A stretch of 64,000 bases of DNA, from positions 321,501-385,500 of the forward strand of contig JAWDGP010003891.1 in NCBI GenBank assembly GCA_033675545.1. Reading direction: 5' to 3'. The notes under the pieces were generated by a model. The model ran no database searches and was not told where the DNA came from. It saw nothing but the letters and a program-made list of their open reading frames with translations. Position numbers and translations under genes: made by a program. Every line of letters begins with the position of its first letter. Within the stretch, counting starts at the first letter, position 1. Positions 28,521-51,300 of the stretch are shown here, piece by piece. The stretch comes from Elysia crispata (taxonomy: Eukaryota; Mollusca; Gastropoda; Plakobranchidae).

Positions 28521-28866
28521 CATTTAGGGATGCTTTAAATAGCAAGAAGAGTTTTCTTGAGAACTCTCTGAACTGAATCTGATATCAGAAGTTGTATATA
28601 AGCATAAAAGGTAATATAAAATATAAAATGTTTATCTTATTTATTTCAAACACTAATTTTCAAGGCATTTAGTTTTCAAATACAGCAAAACATTGCCCAA
28701 ATTCTGGCTTGTGAGGTTGAACTCCTTAGGACTTGTTTCAAGTAAAGAAAGCCTGCATGAAGCATACAATTTAATAGGATATTCTTTCAGAGCTAACAGT
28801 CGTAAAGTTTTATTTTGCAGCACTTGCCAAAGGCTGCCCTATTTCACAGAGATGATCTGCTTTGAA

Positions 28867-28872
28867 AATAAA
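28867..28872 (+). terminator. Candidate XYLT polyadenylation signal
   Basis: AATAAA about 710 bp after the stop. Further AATAAA sites at 29139 and 29151 are alternatives. Confidence 0.4.
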
Positions 28873-31800
28873 GGAATGATTGCACCAGTGATGGTCTAAC
28901 TCTTTTAATATGATTGACAATTTGGAAGAGCAGGGATCTAAAGCAAGACAATACTATTGATTGTCAGAATCTTTATTAGTAAGTGAGAACAAAATCTCAT
29001 GAAAGGAGCTTGAATGGTACTTGAATCAAGAATTTAGAAAAATTGTTGTTGGAATTGGACATTTAAATAATTCTTGAATTTCAATAAGCCACCACATTAC
29101 AGTATATGTATTTATGTGCAAGGCATGTATCTGCAAGTAATAAAATTAATAATAAACATGCACATCTATTCAGAAGGACATATCATGGGTAGGAGATGAC
29201 ATATAAGTTTGACAATGATGTCAGCATGATTTCATGACAGAGTTACGTGTTCCACCAGTGAGGCTTTGAACCCTCTTAAGCGACATTTGCACAATTCCCC
29301 ATTGATGCAGGTGTGTTCAAAGTATATTCAAATAGTCCCTGCTTTCTCTCTTATTTTTAGTGCTTTACGTACATGCCTTTGTTCTAGATTTGGTTTTTCC
29401 ATCCACTTCCCAACTTTCCTTCCTCATAGCACAATATAAATCATGAGGTGTATGGATTAAGTTAATATCTCCATTTAAAAAAAAAATCGCATGAAATCTG
29501 AATATTTCATTTATTGGACATAAAGAAGGGAGCTGAATTTTGTTTGTCTTTTTTGCCCTCTTAACTAAGTTAACTGATTGCATCCATTTCCATGCTCACG
29601 TCGTGAAGCTGTTCTCTATAGTAGTCCATACGAACGCTGTAGCGTGAATGCATAATGTGAGTCTTCTTTGATTCTGGCAGGCTACCCCCCAAAAATTGTG
29701 TGCAATCAGTTAAGTGATACCTTAATCATTAGGTCTATCCTAAAGAGACATGAGAAATCCTGTGATTTAATTTATATTTACTTTTTACTTATCTTATAAC
29801 CCTTTGTCCTCTTTATCTTCAGCCTCAGATTTTCTATTAAGATTGCATGAAGTGTTGTTATTTCTTTGCTTTTTTATAATTGTTAGCCTTGTAGCTCTCT
29901 TGATTTCAAAACCATTGCATACGGTGTACCCTTACATGTCATTCCACTGATATATCTTTTCTGATTTTACTTTCTTTATTAAATACACTTAAGATTTGAA
30001 AAATACTCTCTTCAACTTCAGGGCTTCTCAGGTTATATGCAAATCATAGTTGCTTTACACAAAGGCTAAACTTTTTTATCCAGTCCCCTTGTGACAGGCC
30101 TTGATTCAAACAATTTCCCTACACAAACTTACATGCTTTGACTACTTTTGACCTTAAACTGAAGTACAATTGTATTTTGGGCAACGATCAATTAAGTGTG
30201 CGAGGTCCTTGTGAAATGAGTAGAATCTTAAAAAATGCATTGTTATTTCTGTTTAATATTTCTTAATTTATGCCTATTTCACTATCGTGTTGCATGGGTA
30301 AAATACGATTTTTTTTAAGCTAGGTTTGCAGCATGTCTGTGCACGAGTTAAAAAAAAAATCTGATAAAGACTCGCATCAACATCTTGTATTCAAGGCTGT
30401 GTGGAAGTGTAACGAAATTTTATTCTGTTCTATACATGTCAAAATTTTGTTTTGGAAAAGAGGCTTAAATTATTTTTTTTTAACCAAATTGTAATATTTA
30501 TTAATGTAAGGAGTATTCCAATAATTTATCTATCAGTCTTTGCCAAAAGTTTGGAAATTCCTTCTTTTGAATGTAAGTCAACACAAGTTTAGATGAATAA
30601 ATATAACTGTGATTCAGGATGTGGCTATTTTTTTTTAAATTTTTTTTTAATTGGCAAAAATTTTCTCTTTGTGTTTTCAAGTTCTTACCTTCACTTTCAA
30701 TTGTACTATACCTGTTGACAAAAAAGACCAGAATTCGTTGTAACTCTGCATCTTATGTTATTTTGTGAACCAGTAATAGCTTAGGAATACCATAGGCATG
30801 TTATCACTTCTTTCTAAGTCATAATGTGTCAATTTGGTTCAAAGAATTTTTTCTTTGATTGGAAGGATGGCTTCTTCTACTTCATTACAAAGTTTCATGA
30901 TTGGAGTAAGTTTATTGCACTAAAAAGTATGTGTAAAGATTTATTTAATCTCAACTAGCTGTGCCATTCACAAATAAGTCTGATCATTTGATTTACACTA
31001 TAAAGAAATTCAATATGTCTGCTCAAGTTTTTATGCCTTAAGAGTGCCTTGAGTCTCTATAACTATTATCTTTTTCTCCTAACCTGATTGTGTTGCTTTG
31101 ACTCCCTTACTGTCCTTTTGTGATTATGCTTGCCTGCCTATTTTCTCCACTTATATGGTGGATAAATAATGTATTAATTTTTGTACATGCACTTTCTATT
31201 TATACTGTTTAGGCAATATGGGTGCTATTTCTCTGTTAATGTCATAAAAATGTATGAGTGCTTTATTTTTCTTTAACTGTGCCCCAAACGTTAAACCATC
31301 CGAATATTTTGCTAATTATTCCGTAATTCTGAGGAATCAAAATCTGAGCAAAAAAAGAGATGGCTCATTAAAAATAGAAGATTCAACTTTGTAAAATTTA
31401 GGGACTTCGGCCGCATGCTATCTCTCACTCTCTCGCTGCCCTTGAAGCTATTGTTAGTAATGGCTGTATATCTGCAATAGGCATTAACCCTTTTATCTGG
31501 ACCTAATCCTTGAGTTTTAGAAATAAAATTGACTCACTTTTTATTTATTCTTGAAATTTTCTTCGGTGGCTATTGATAAAAAATCATATAAAGAAAAGAG
31601 GATCACTTGACGTTGATTGGCTATAAAATAAACCAATAAATTTGGAAAGTCTTAAATTTTGTGATTCAACTTGCAATAACTTGTACTTCCAGAACTCGAT
31701 GACAAAGAAAATCTATGATAGCAGAAATTTAAATTAGATCATATCTGTTACATATTTCTTACCTGTATTCTTAAAATACACAAATTTCCAATGAAACTTA

Positions 31801-32523
31801 TTAACTTTATTAGAGGTTGTTTGAAAGTAGTTGCATGAATCATTTAATATCCTCTCATTATCTGTAAATGTATGAAAGGGATGCCTTTTTTATGGAAAAG
31901 TTATTTTGATGTCTTTTTTTGTGTCAAAACTTTTCAAGTCAAGCTCTCAACTTTTTGCCCTTGCCTTTGGTTTTAAGACATGTTGCTTATTCTTTATGCC
32001 AATTTGGGAATATTTCAGCTGCTAGAGAGATTAGAGCATTGATGGTCATAAGCACCGCTCGGATGTATCAAAAAATTCTTTTTAAAAATGAAACTAATAT
32101 GTTGCAGTGACCCAGAAGAATATACACGCAATGAAAAAAAGAAAAAAATCCTTTAAAATTGACCAAAGACAGAAAAATGCATGAATTAAGCCTCTGAAGA
32201 CAATGGCATTTACCGTTTATTTACAATAGAAGTTTTGATTAACATATGAAAGGTTTTTTATCATGTAATCACTCAAAAAGCAGTGGTTTTAATTAGAATT
32301 AAATCTAATGCCTTTGAAAAGTAAAACTCTTCCTTTTTATGAAGATGGTAAGTGAAAAGAAATAAGTACATCAGGAAAACCCTGAAAAGTAATGTCTTTC
32401 ATTAAGGCATTTCACTTTTGAATTGCCATAGACTTACCTGGGTGCTGTATAGGTAGGAAAGTGAATTTTTCTCCTTCAGAGTTCTTTTTTTTATTACATG
32501 TTGAAAAGAATCGGATTATTTTC

Positions 32524-32577
<54 letters not shown>

Positions 32578-35500
32578 AATTAATAAGATACAGTGATTAA
32601 TCTATCAATACTTGATTTCAGATGAAGTGATGATTTTTGTTTTCAGAAACAAGATTTATAAAGGAAACTATTGCTTGATAGGAAGATCAAAAATTCATGT
32701 GTGTGTTTTAATAAAAAAGATTCATTTGTTTAGTGATGCACTTTTGCCAAACTCATTTAGATGTAAAACGCTTGTTAAAGTGTTGCTTTTTTTTTATTTT
32801 TTCTCCCCATGTAATGCCTTATATAGATTGGATAAAATTATATCTCATTTATCAAGCATATCAAAATTCATGTGTGACTGCTATGTGTCAGCTAAATTGA
32901 AGAACATATCTTCAGGGTGCAGAAACAAACAAGATAATGCTCGTTATCTGAATTTTTTGTTTATCTTCATCATTGATTTAAAACTATCATCACTTTGACA
33001 TAAATTTAGGATACATCGAATTTCTACTTGTGGATTATGGTATGTTTTGAAACTGTATGTGTTTTATTATGAAAACTGAGACATTTTGATTGAAGTTTTT
33101 AAAAGACCAGTTTTATCTTTTTCATGAATGTGGGCAAGAAATTTTGTTTGGACTTGCTTGAATTTGTATGTATAAGAGCTGTGCTATCAAGCAAAAGTAA
33201 GGTTGAAGGACAAGGGAAATAAACCTATAATGTTTAATTCAAGTGTTATGAAATCAAATGATCACTTTCAGTGTGCAAGTGCTAATACCTGTCCACCAAT
33301 ATTAAAGCCCATTCAAGCATTTAAAACATCACTTCCGTCCCCTTTCTTCTCTCTATTAACTTTGTCTGACTTCATTGAGAATCTTGTTATCACATCACAT
33401 GGGTTTGCTTTGACTTGACTCTGTGTTCATTGTCTGTTTGGCTCTATTGGGTGCTTTAGTTATAGATTCTAAGTGTTGACTATCTATGCAGGAATAGTTT
33501 TAAAACCCACGAAGCTTGTGATATTTTTGAGATTCATAAAAAATGGGCATTTGAAAAGGCTATACATTTGTATTTTCATCATTTTTTCGTCTAGTCTTTA
33601 GGAATGGAACTCAAGTGTTCAAACTTAATCTTAAGTGTTTTGACCTGAGATATTTTCAATGGTATTGTTACTATTGTTCAAGGAATTCAGAGGTATGAAA
33701 GCATTTTAATGAAAAGACTTATTTCAGAGAAATCTACTCATAACAACTTGATGTTTGTGTATGTGTCATTGGTTGGTGTATTTTCAATCTCCAACGTTCA
33801 TTGTGAAAAGCTGTAAATAAGACACTAGATTTTACAGCTGTACCAGCTCATACCCGGTGCGCTTGTGGGGTACATACCCAGCGTCTTCCTCTCATTTCTT
33901 ATTTTTTATTTATCTTTACAAAACACTTTGCCTTTCATTCTGCTTCACTTCAGATCTACCTGTCTCATAGAATTTAAAGATATTTAATATTTGAGTCTAT
34001 CAATTAATAAAATTATTGAAGATTGCCATCTTATAATCCAGTACTTTGCAAGAAAATCATCTGAGGATGTTCATTTTATTTAATGATATGTAAATCATTA
34101 TGAGCAGAGTCGAGCAAAATTTGTTTTTCTAAAATCATGTTTCCTTGTGGGCTTTTCATTAACACTGCAAAGGCAAATGGAAAAAATTTTGTTCGCCTTT
34201 TGAGAATAATTAGGTATGTATTTTCAACACAATTAGACAATGATTTCTGCCAGAATACAAAAAAAATATTTCTCAAATGATAGTATGTTACTCAGCACTG
34301 TCATATTTTCTTGATTAATAAATGTTTATGCAAAATATGTAATTTATCGCCTATTTTAAGTTGTTTCAATGTGGTTAATGGCTTCAAATTAGATATGCCC
34401 TACACTTTTCCCCTGACATTATGTGAATAAATTCGCATCAATTCTGATAAGAGTTCATTTATGTAAAAGGTACATTGTTTCTTAACTGGTTTGATTGACC
34501 CACATTGGTTGTCAAATCTAAATTTCTGCATCATTTTTTTCTTTCTCCATGAAGCACATCATTGTTTATCCAGATATGATATCTTAGCGCTGCACAATAT
34601 TCTCATGCATGCAACTTCTATTTGAATATATACATAAGAAATGCAATATGACATAATGTTTTATGCTAAACTTTTGTTGATATTATTATTCATTTGCTGG
34701 TTTTTGGTACAGATCTTATTTTATCAGAAGTATATTTGTACATATCGATCTTAAAGATACATTTTCCTGAACATTATTCAAATTTTGTTTTGGCTGCATG
34801 AACAAGAACACGGTTGCATTAAAGTGATATAATATGAAGACTATCTAACATTTCATTTTGTGTTGCTCATTTTGTTTTGTTTGTTGAGATGAACCTACCT
34901 GTCTTGTATATTTGAAACTCGAGCCATTCATCCCTCAAAGTCATTTTCTCACAAAATAATGAGCTATGGACACTTTCAAATCTTTACAATGCTGCACATG
35001 GCTTACAAAGTGAGGCCACCACAATAGCAAACTTTTTTCCCCTTAAATTTATCATCTCCAAATATTTAATTCAAAATTGTAAAAAATTTGATATTGACAA
35101 TGAAATGGTTGCTCTCCTATCTGCATTGACTCATGTTTTTTTTATGCAAAGAGAGGTTATAGTTTTGTCTTCTTTTATGTGTAAAGAAAATACAAGTTTG
35201 AGGGCAGGAATTATATACTAATGTATAAAAAAAAAACTAGAAATAATGTACAGTAAACTCCCTGGTTTAACATTTCTAAAACAGAAGCTGTGACATGCAA
35301 AACTAAAAAAAAAAAAAAAAAAAAATTTGCCCACACTTGAATTATACTCTGCTTACTTAACGACTCATGAAATAAAAAAAATGCAAGAGTGAATGTTGAG
35401 CAACAGTAGTATTCAGTTTTATTTAAACATCCTGTATAATAAACCTCATAAACCATTTGCATTTTTTAGGCATCACATACAACACAAAACAATTTCCCAC

Positions 35501-36386
35501 TTATATACTAGAAGGCCAACTGTCGATTCATAATATGTTTTCCAATGCCACATGCTACTGACCCTTACAATATCACATATATATTTGAACCATGAGCAAT
35601 TCATTTGTCAAATAGTTCAAATACTTTTAATCCTTACTTATTTTTCTAGAATGTCTAGCAACCAAGCAGTAATTATTTGAAGAAGATGTAGTGAAACATC
35701 AAAGTCGATTTATTCATTTTAGTCTTGCCCATGGTAATGTTGTCATCTTGATAAAAGAGGGAAAGAATTAGAAGATAAAGACATAGCAGTTGGTACATTG
35801 GATAGAAAAAGTAATGGTAGGCCTTATTCAGCCCAGCTAGATCTTCATCAAGATCACTGAAATTGTGCAATTTATCATAAAAAGTAAAATGGTGTATTCA
35901 ATTCAAGATAAGTGGTGGGGAAAAATTTCTTACTCTAAGATTCATTATCATCTCATGCATATGATTATACTTATACTAAGGAGAAATTCTACTTATGAAT
36001 ATTGAAAGAAAATAGTGTGAAAGGAGCACAAAATTCTTCATAAAACATGAAAATAACTTGGTGCAGCAAATCAAATTTGTTTTCAAATGATCAAATAGCA
36101 TATAATATGGTTTTGAAATCACATCTCTCTTCAAAAAATGTACTTCTAATAAAGAAAAAGTATCAATGAATATGAAAATGTAAATGTTTTCTCCACATCT
36201 CATCACTGTCACAAAAATTGACAATGTAGCCTTCAAAAACATAAGGACCACAGAATCCATGGAGCATGGTATACATCATTTTTGCCTCACCTTTCATGCA
36301 CTTCCATTTCTTCTTCATTAAAATTTTTTTTTTCAATCAAATATCGCGATGTTCATCTCCATTGCTAGAGATGTATGCGTTTGACT
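28873..36386. other. 3' UTR remainder and AT-rich intergenic DNA
   Basis: No gene is recognised on either strand. Open frames such as 32612-32998 and 35976-36260 are short, hydrophobic by AT-richness and unsupported. A (TA)n array lies at 32529-32562. Confidence 0.55.
32529..32562. repeat. (TA)n microsatellite followed by T-run
   Basis: About 17 TA units and then a run of about 16 T. Confidence 0.9.
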
Positions 36387-36392
36387 TTTATT
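36387..36392 (-). terminator. Candidate HADH polyadenylation signal
   Basis: TTTATT on the + strand (AATAAA on the - strand), about 155 bp beyond the HADH stop. Confidence 0.45.
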
Positions 36393-36546
36393 TAAACACT
36401 ATAAATATTTGCTACTATTTTTTTCTTTAAAGGAATAATATAAAGATATAGGCAATAGCGAAAGACTGATTATTTGGAGTAGACAGACCATGTACCCACA
36501 AAAAATTTGTTGATATCATTCTAACTAATCAGTTTACATTTTTGGT

Positions 36547-45367
<8,821 letters not shown>

Positions 45368-46008
45368 TTTGAATTATCTTGGTAACAGATTCTAAGTGCT
45401 TTGTTCAGCGGGTTGTCTGCGAGCTCGGCGAGAGAATAGTGACTGGAGAGGCAGATTTACCAGTGCTGTTTCAGTATCAAGCCCCTGAGTTCAATCAATT
45501 ATGACGATATATTATCTATATTTAATGCTGTATCGATATAGATAAATTTTAGTTGAATTTCAACCAAATACTTGGTATTTTTATCGAAACGGCCCAAAAT
45601 TTGCGGTTATCATTACACACCGATGCCGGCTCCTCTTACTTGACATAATTGACCTGGATAAATTGACCTTATAAGAATGAAAAGGTCACTAAGGTCACTG
45701 GTCAATTCAATCTCTGTAAAGGATTCTTACGAAAACATTTGCGACGATAAACATCTAAAAGAACAACTGGTCGAATCCAGTCAGTGAAGAGAATAACTGA
45801 TTAGCACCGGTGCACGCTGCAGGCGCGCCTGGTCTCAATATAATCTGTTGCTGTTAACAATGATGATAATGATGATATTGTTGTTGTTGATGATGAAAAT
45901 GTTAGATGTGATGGAAGAGAATAGGCTTGAGCCATTATCAATGAGTAACTTAGAATATTTATGACAACCATGATTATGACTTCAATAACTTTGAATATAG
46001 AGTGTTTT

Positions 46009-46009
<1 letters not shown>
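45368..46009. other. HADH upstream region
   Basis: Presumed promoter side of HADH. No TATA box is obvious. The 45.4-kb part has several CpG (GCGAGCTCGGCGAG). ATG/GAT-rich trinucleotides start near 45860. Confidence 0.5.
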
Positions 46010-46102
<93 letters not shown>

Positions 46103-46148
46103 CAGCACCAGCACCACCTTCACTACTACAACAACAACAACGACAATA

Positions 46149-46185
<37 letters not shown>

Positions 46186-46248
46186 CTCCTACTACTCCTC
46201 CTACTACTACTCCTACTACTCCTCCTACTAGTGCTACTATTACTCCTC

Positions 46249-46309
<61 letters not shown>

Positions 46310-46327
46310 CACCACCACCACCACCAT

Positions 46328-46396
<69 letters not shown>

Positions 46397-46411
46397 CACC
46401 ACCACTACTAC

Positions 46412-46480
<69 letters not shown>

Positions 46481-46483
46481 ACT
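46010..46483. repeat. Trinucleotide array: (CTA)n, (CCA)n, then (TAG)n
   Basis: About 29 CTA units (46010-46101), interruptions with CAG/CAA/CTC, further CTA and CCA blocks, and from about 46412 an uninterrupted run of about 24 TAG. TAG is the reverse complement of CTA, so the array turns over at ACTACTAGTAGT (about 46404-46415). The long poly-Thr, poly-Leu and poly-Val frames are artefacts of the repeat. Confidence 0.97.
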
Positions 46484-47094
46484 AGTGGTTATAGAATCAT
46501 TCTGTTTGACAATTAATTAATTAATTTTTCGAAAAAGAGAAAAATTCTATTCCGTAATTTAGAGTAACCACGAAAGAACAGCAACTCACTCGCTTCCGTT
46601 TCCGCAACTTTCTTTTTCCCAAAACAAACTACCAGTACAAGGTACTTTGCAAGTTTTACGTTACTGATATTGTTTATATTATCCAAATCCATCGTCTTTA
46701 CAAACCCTCCATTAACTTTTACGTTAAGTAGTTTTGGTTTTTGGACAATCGTTTGTTACATTACATTGATTTTATGGTCCTTGGTCAACTTGAATAATAA
46801 AAAAATTGACGTTGGATCCATCAGCCCTCTGTCCTCTCAAGGCTGAGGGTAAATCTATAGTATGTTTACTGTTTAGAATGTATTAGAAAGCTCTAAGCTT
46901 AGTTTATAAGGTAAATAGGCTAGTGATGTCTTGTTATCGCTCGCACATGCTGTAAAACCTTTGTGAATAAAATCTTAATTTTAAATCTAGAATCTACACC
47001 AGGAAATACATTTTATAGTTCTCAATTCTAAACTAAAGATCAAAGATTCTCTATTAAATGATAGGACTATGTATATTGTCTTTAGATCAGTAGG
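46484..47094. other. RPL34 upstream region
   Basis: AT-rich, with the pyrimidine-rich stretch at 46590-46620 treated separately as a possible transcription start. No other gene seen. Confidence 0.5.
46608..46641 (+). promoter_or_regulatory. Candidate RPL34 5'TOP leader exon
   Basis: CTTTCTTTTTCCC at 46608-46620 has the form of a 5' terminal oligopyrimidine tract typical of ribosomal protein mRNAs. A possible donor (CAAG then GTACTT) follows at 46642. RPL34 genes usually have a noncoding first exon and an ATG at the start of exon 2, as here. The donor is weak, so this is a guess. Confidence 0.3.
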
Positions 47095-47533
47095 GGGGAG
47101 GACTTCTGATTGGGTACGGTACATCTTTCATACTAAAGAGGGCTTGGTTTGATCGGGCCATAGGAAAAGATAAGGCTTGGTTTTAGTAAATAGCTTTCTC
47201 ACTTAGAATTACCAGTAAAAAAATCGGTATTATTGTAGATATTGGCCCAACTCACCCTAAGCTTTAAAATTGTATTTTTCTTAATGAAGTTGATGATACT
47301 GAACACAAATATGAAGGTATTACTCGTTGCAAATAAATACTTTTCAAGACAAGCATTTTTGTGTTGTTCTAAAATCCCATTAAACTAGGTTTTGATTTTG
47401 TCGGGAAACATTCAATGTGAAGCAGGACGTGACTAATCTGTAATTTTACCGTTTCATATTATATATAATATATATATATCCTAAATCATATCTTAATATA
47501 CTAAACCAACATATCCAAAGGGAAGTCCTACCA
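47095..47533. mobile_element. MITE-like element, copy 2 (GGTAGGACTT termini)
   Basis: About 440 bp. The left end GGAGGACTTCTGATTGGGTAC and the right end GGGAAGTCCTACC are inverted repeats. Both terminal regions match copy 1 at 44531-44722; the middle is longer. It lies between the RPL34 promoter side and its first coding exon. Confidence 0.7.
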
Positions 47534-48247
47534 TCTCTTCTTGCCTTGAAAATGGAACATTTGTTACCAAGACTACAACTCAACTCTAGATCTAGATAGA
47601 AGTTGAGGCTTAACTGACTTTAACTAAGTGAACATAAGGCCAGGAGGTTAGGAGGTCATGGTATTTAGGGTTGAACTTAAAGCCTAGTGAGAGGCAGCAA
47701 GGAGTAACATTTCTCCCTTTACTCTTGAAGCTTCTTGTTAAGTTTCTGCTAGGCCTTATATCTTCAAGGATATTTGGGTGTAGTATAAATTTGGGGAAGT
47801 CTTCTTTTGGACCACCCAGTTTTTGGAGGAATGCAACTTGACTTCCAAAGCTTTTTTCACTGGACTTGATTTAAATTTAAACCTAATCTATTTTATACAT
47901 TTGAAACCCTGTTGAAGTGGAGATCTGCATTTATCCTCCTTTCCTTTCCTTTCCGATTCAATTTGCTGTCAATGCTTGATCTTTTTCAAATTTTGTGGCA
48001 ACAAAGGTTGGCACAGCTTTGTCAATAACTGATTGCAAGATAGTTTATCGTGCAAATTCGTGATAGGAGTGTATACATCATGAAGGAAATTGGGCAGTGA
48101 AGACTACTCAAAACACCGGTGGTCATAAGATTTCACTTGGGCTTGCCAAAAGAAATTTTTGATTCGTATAAATTTTATCACACTTTATGAGATCTATTTT
48201 AATTTTCAATGAAAGTTTCTTTTTTAATTTTTTGCTACCTTTACCAG

Positions 48248-48312
48248 ATGGTCCAACGACTAACCTTCAGGCGCCGCCTGTCTTACAACACAAACTCAAA
48301 CCGCAGAAAAGT
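48248..48312 (+). CDS. RPL34: RPL34 exon with start codon
   Basis: Acceptor CTTTACCAG directly before ATG. 21 codons plus 2 nt; donor GTGAGT. Encodes [20 protein letters not shown]. Confidence 0.96.
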
Positions 48313-51300
48313 GTGAGTATATACAGCAGGATACTGTGATGAATTTTAATTATACATAAATTGAGATTTAAGTGGTAGAGCCTCTAGAGCAAACCATTTT
48401 GATAGTAATTAAACTTTGTAAGTGCACATGGTTTATTGGCAAGTTTAAAAAAAAAATTATGTGGGAAAAAACATCATGTGCTGAACATAGCAAAATCTTA
48501 TATGTATGCTCTAATGATAATAAATAAAAGTAATCATTAATGTGTATATTCAACTCTTTTCTTGGAATACCGAAGGCCAGGCGGTTTGACCTATTTTTCA
48601 TAGGGACTTTCAACTTTGGAGGCGTCACCTCTCTGTTCGACTTTCGTCAAAACTGTGTTGCTTAAGTCATTTCTTTCTGCACACTATCGCACTGTGCACT
48701 GTGTGGCACGAAATGCACGTGACCCAAAAATGTTGGCTTCGAACAAAGTTTCCTCGTCACCTAAGTCTTCAACCAAAATTTCTGTTAGCTGAGCAATGTC
48801 ACACTGATGTCTCGAAGTCGACCTAGCGGAAATATAGAATCGACGATGCACCAGCATGTCGCTAAGTCGGAAAGTCAACTTCTCGGTGCAGTTTTGCCCG
48901 GCCCTAAGGATTTCAAATGAAGCCAAATTGAAAGTTTACTATGGATAACTTATAAATTTGGAAGTGTCAATATTTTTTACTACAACTATCGATGATAAAT
49001 TTAACTTTGAATATTCCATATTCTGCATATTAGAACATGAAATACAGTGGATCATGGATTCCTCAAATTCATTGTGGAATTTTTATATGTTTTAAGAAGC
49101 TGTGTTAGAACAAATCAATTGTTAGCACTTGAACTGGACCCTGGATTTGCATTTTCGGGAATAATTTGAAATACATTAACAATGTATAGTGGCTTCGTGT
49201 TTTGGCTACTTCCTTACAATTCCTAGCATTATGGGGATACCCGATCGGCCGTGTTTCTCCTTCTTTTAGTACTTCAAATAGAGGATGGAAGACCAATACC
49301 TCCGAACAACCCAATCTGTCATTCTCAACTCGGTGTACATCCAGTCTAAAGTCGAAATTCAAATGCTTGTTCCTGAATAATCTTTAACCCCAGGCAAGGG
49401 CTGTCTGTCAAAGCAGAGTTAGACCTAATCCCACCAGAGGACCCGACAAAGGTTTGAACTTGAAGCTCACTATTTTCAATCCAACTTTCTACCTTTTGAG
49501 CTATCTGTCAGTAAAGAGATTTTGCCTGCCAGCTTTTTTTCACACTTATGTACTGATTGATGAAGCAAGGGGTGGGCACAGACAAATTTACCTGTCATCA
49601 TTACCCATGTCATGAGCATGCAGAACAAGCAAATCTTGGTTACAATCTGCCCCTTTGAAGTCGTAGCGACAGGTAGACTTAGCGTAGATGGAGACAGACA
49701 ACTGGCGCTGCATTTATCGGACTAAGCTACAGTAAGGTGGGTCGGGAAAAGGAGTGTCTCTTTCCCTGGCGATTAGGGACAAATGGCTAGGCTACCTGTC
49801 GACAAATTGTTTCCACGCAGTAAAAGGGAGTGGTTTGGCATGTTTGTTTGAAGAATAAAAACAGTTGTGTATAGCACTTGATTGAAATTTAAGATCTACG
49901 AATCTGATGCAAGTCACGGTCTGTCAAATTTCTTAAGAGAACATTTTTTCCCCTCTAATTTTGGGCTGATTGTTTGAAGAAAACGTTTTATAACTTTGAA
50001 CTAGTTCGGCGAAAACGTAGAAGTATGAAGGAAATAAGAAGAGAATCAGAAGAGGAAAATGGATGAGATTTCTAGGGAAATGTGTTCGAACTTATCATGT
50101 TCTACTGTAAATCATAAAAATGTCCTCTTACAAATTCAATAGAGCCTCTTGATATATTTTTTACTTTATGCCATAGAATTAGATTAGAAGGATTTCTCAG
50201 AATCTTTTCAGGGCATGATTTATTTTAAATTTCTTTTGTAATGCATTAATTTATTCAGGTCAAAGACACCTGGTGGTAAATTGGTGTACCTGTACCAGAA
50301 GAAATTGGCAAAGACACCGATATGTGGTGATTACAAAACCAAGCTTCGTGGGGTATGTATACTAAACACTGTATTTCAAATAGTAAGATTAATAATAATA
50401 TGAATTTGAGACTTCAGTCTTGATGATCCCAAACTGGCTTTGTCCTGCGACGTCTAAAATTTTATGCTGGCAGGGTGAACAATCCCAATCCAAGCACTTT
50501 TAAAAACTTCGCACTTCGAAGGGTCGCTACAGTTCCTCCTATCCCGCTTACCGGGTTCTGGCCTAGCAGGCAGCCTTACGGCGGCCCTGAAACCCACTAA
50601 ATGCTGGCCTACTCAGTACGGAGGACTGGTTCGGGAGTCAGTCCTCTGTAGCACCGCAAACACTTGCGGGGCACTGCAAAGAGCTCCATGGGAAGCTCGG
50701 AGACAGCCCGACGAGGGCTGCTCCAGTAGTCTATTACAAATTTGATGATTACAGAAAAATTAATTTTAAATGGGATTCATTCTGATAATATCCTACAAAA
50801 TATCCTTTTTTATATGTAAACTGCAATAATTGTATTTCAGCTGATATTTTAACTAGAATAAATAATTATATTACTTTGATTTATGTCATTATGGCTTCAA
50901 ACTTTCTCAAGAAATGCTTTTAACAGTTCACATGTATTGTCATTTCAAAGACTAAAGATAAATTTTCAGAGAAGAAAAGACAAGAGTATTTGTTATCTTA
51001 TCATGTTGTTGGGTTTTGAATCGTCTAGAAAGAATTTTGCTGTTTACCAGATCACTTGTTTATAAAGCAATGAATGTAGTCATGAAAAGAAAAAAAAAAC
51101 ATTAAGGGGAAGCTAGCTAGGTCTATACAAGTTGCTTAGTCTCCACTTCTATTTGTTTCACTTTGCCTGTGTGAAAATTTGCAAATAAAAACGTCAAATA
51201 CTGCCAAAGTTTGCCAAAGAAAATGGCAAAAATTGCTATAAGATGTACCCTGAGATTTTAATATCTTTAGACTGATCTATTGCAATTTAATCAAACTTAG

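Noticed and set aside
45974-46520. Poly-Val, poly-Thr and poly-Leu frames
   Set aside because: They are frames of the CTA/CCA/TAG array.
48684-48926. Minus-strand frame in the RPL34 intron
   Set aside because: 80 codons with no recognisable motif and no splice partners; the slightly higher GC alone is not enough.
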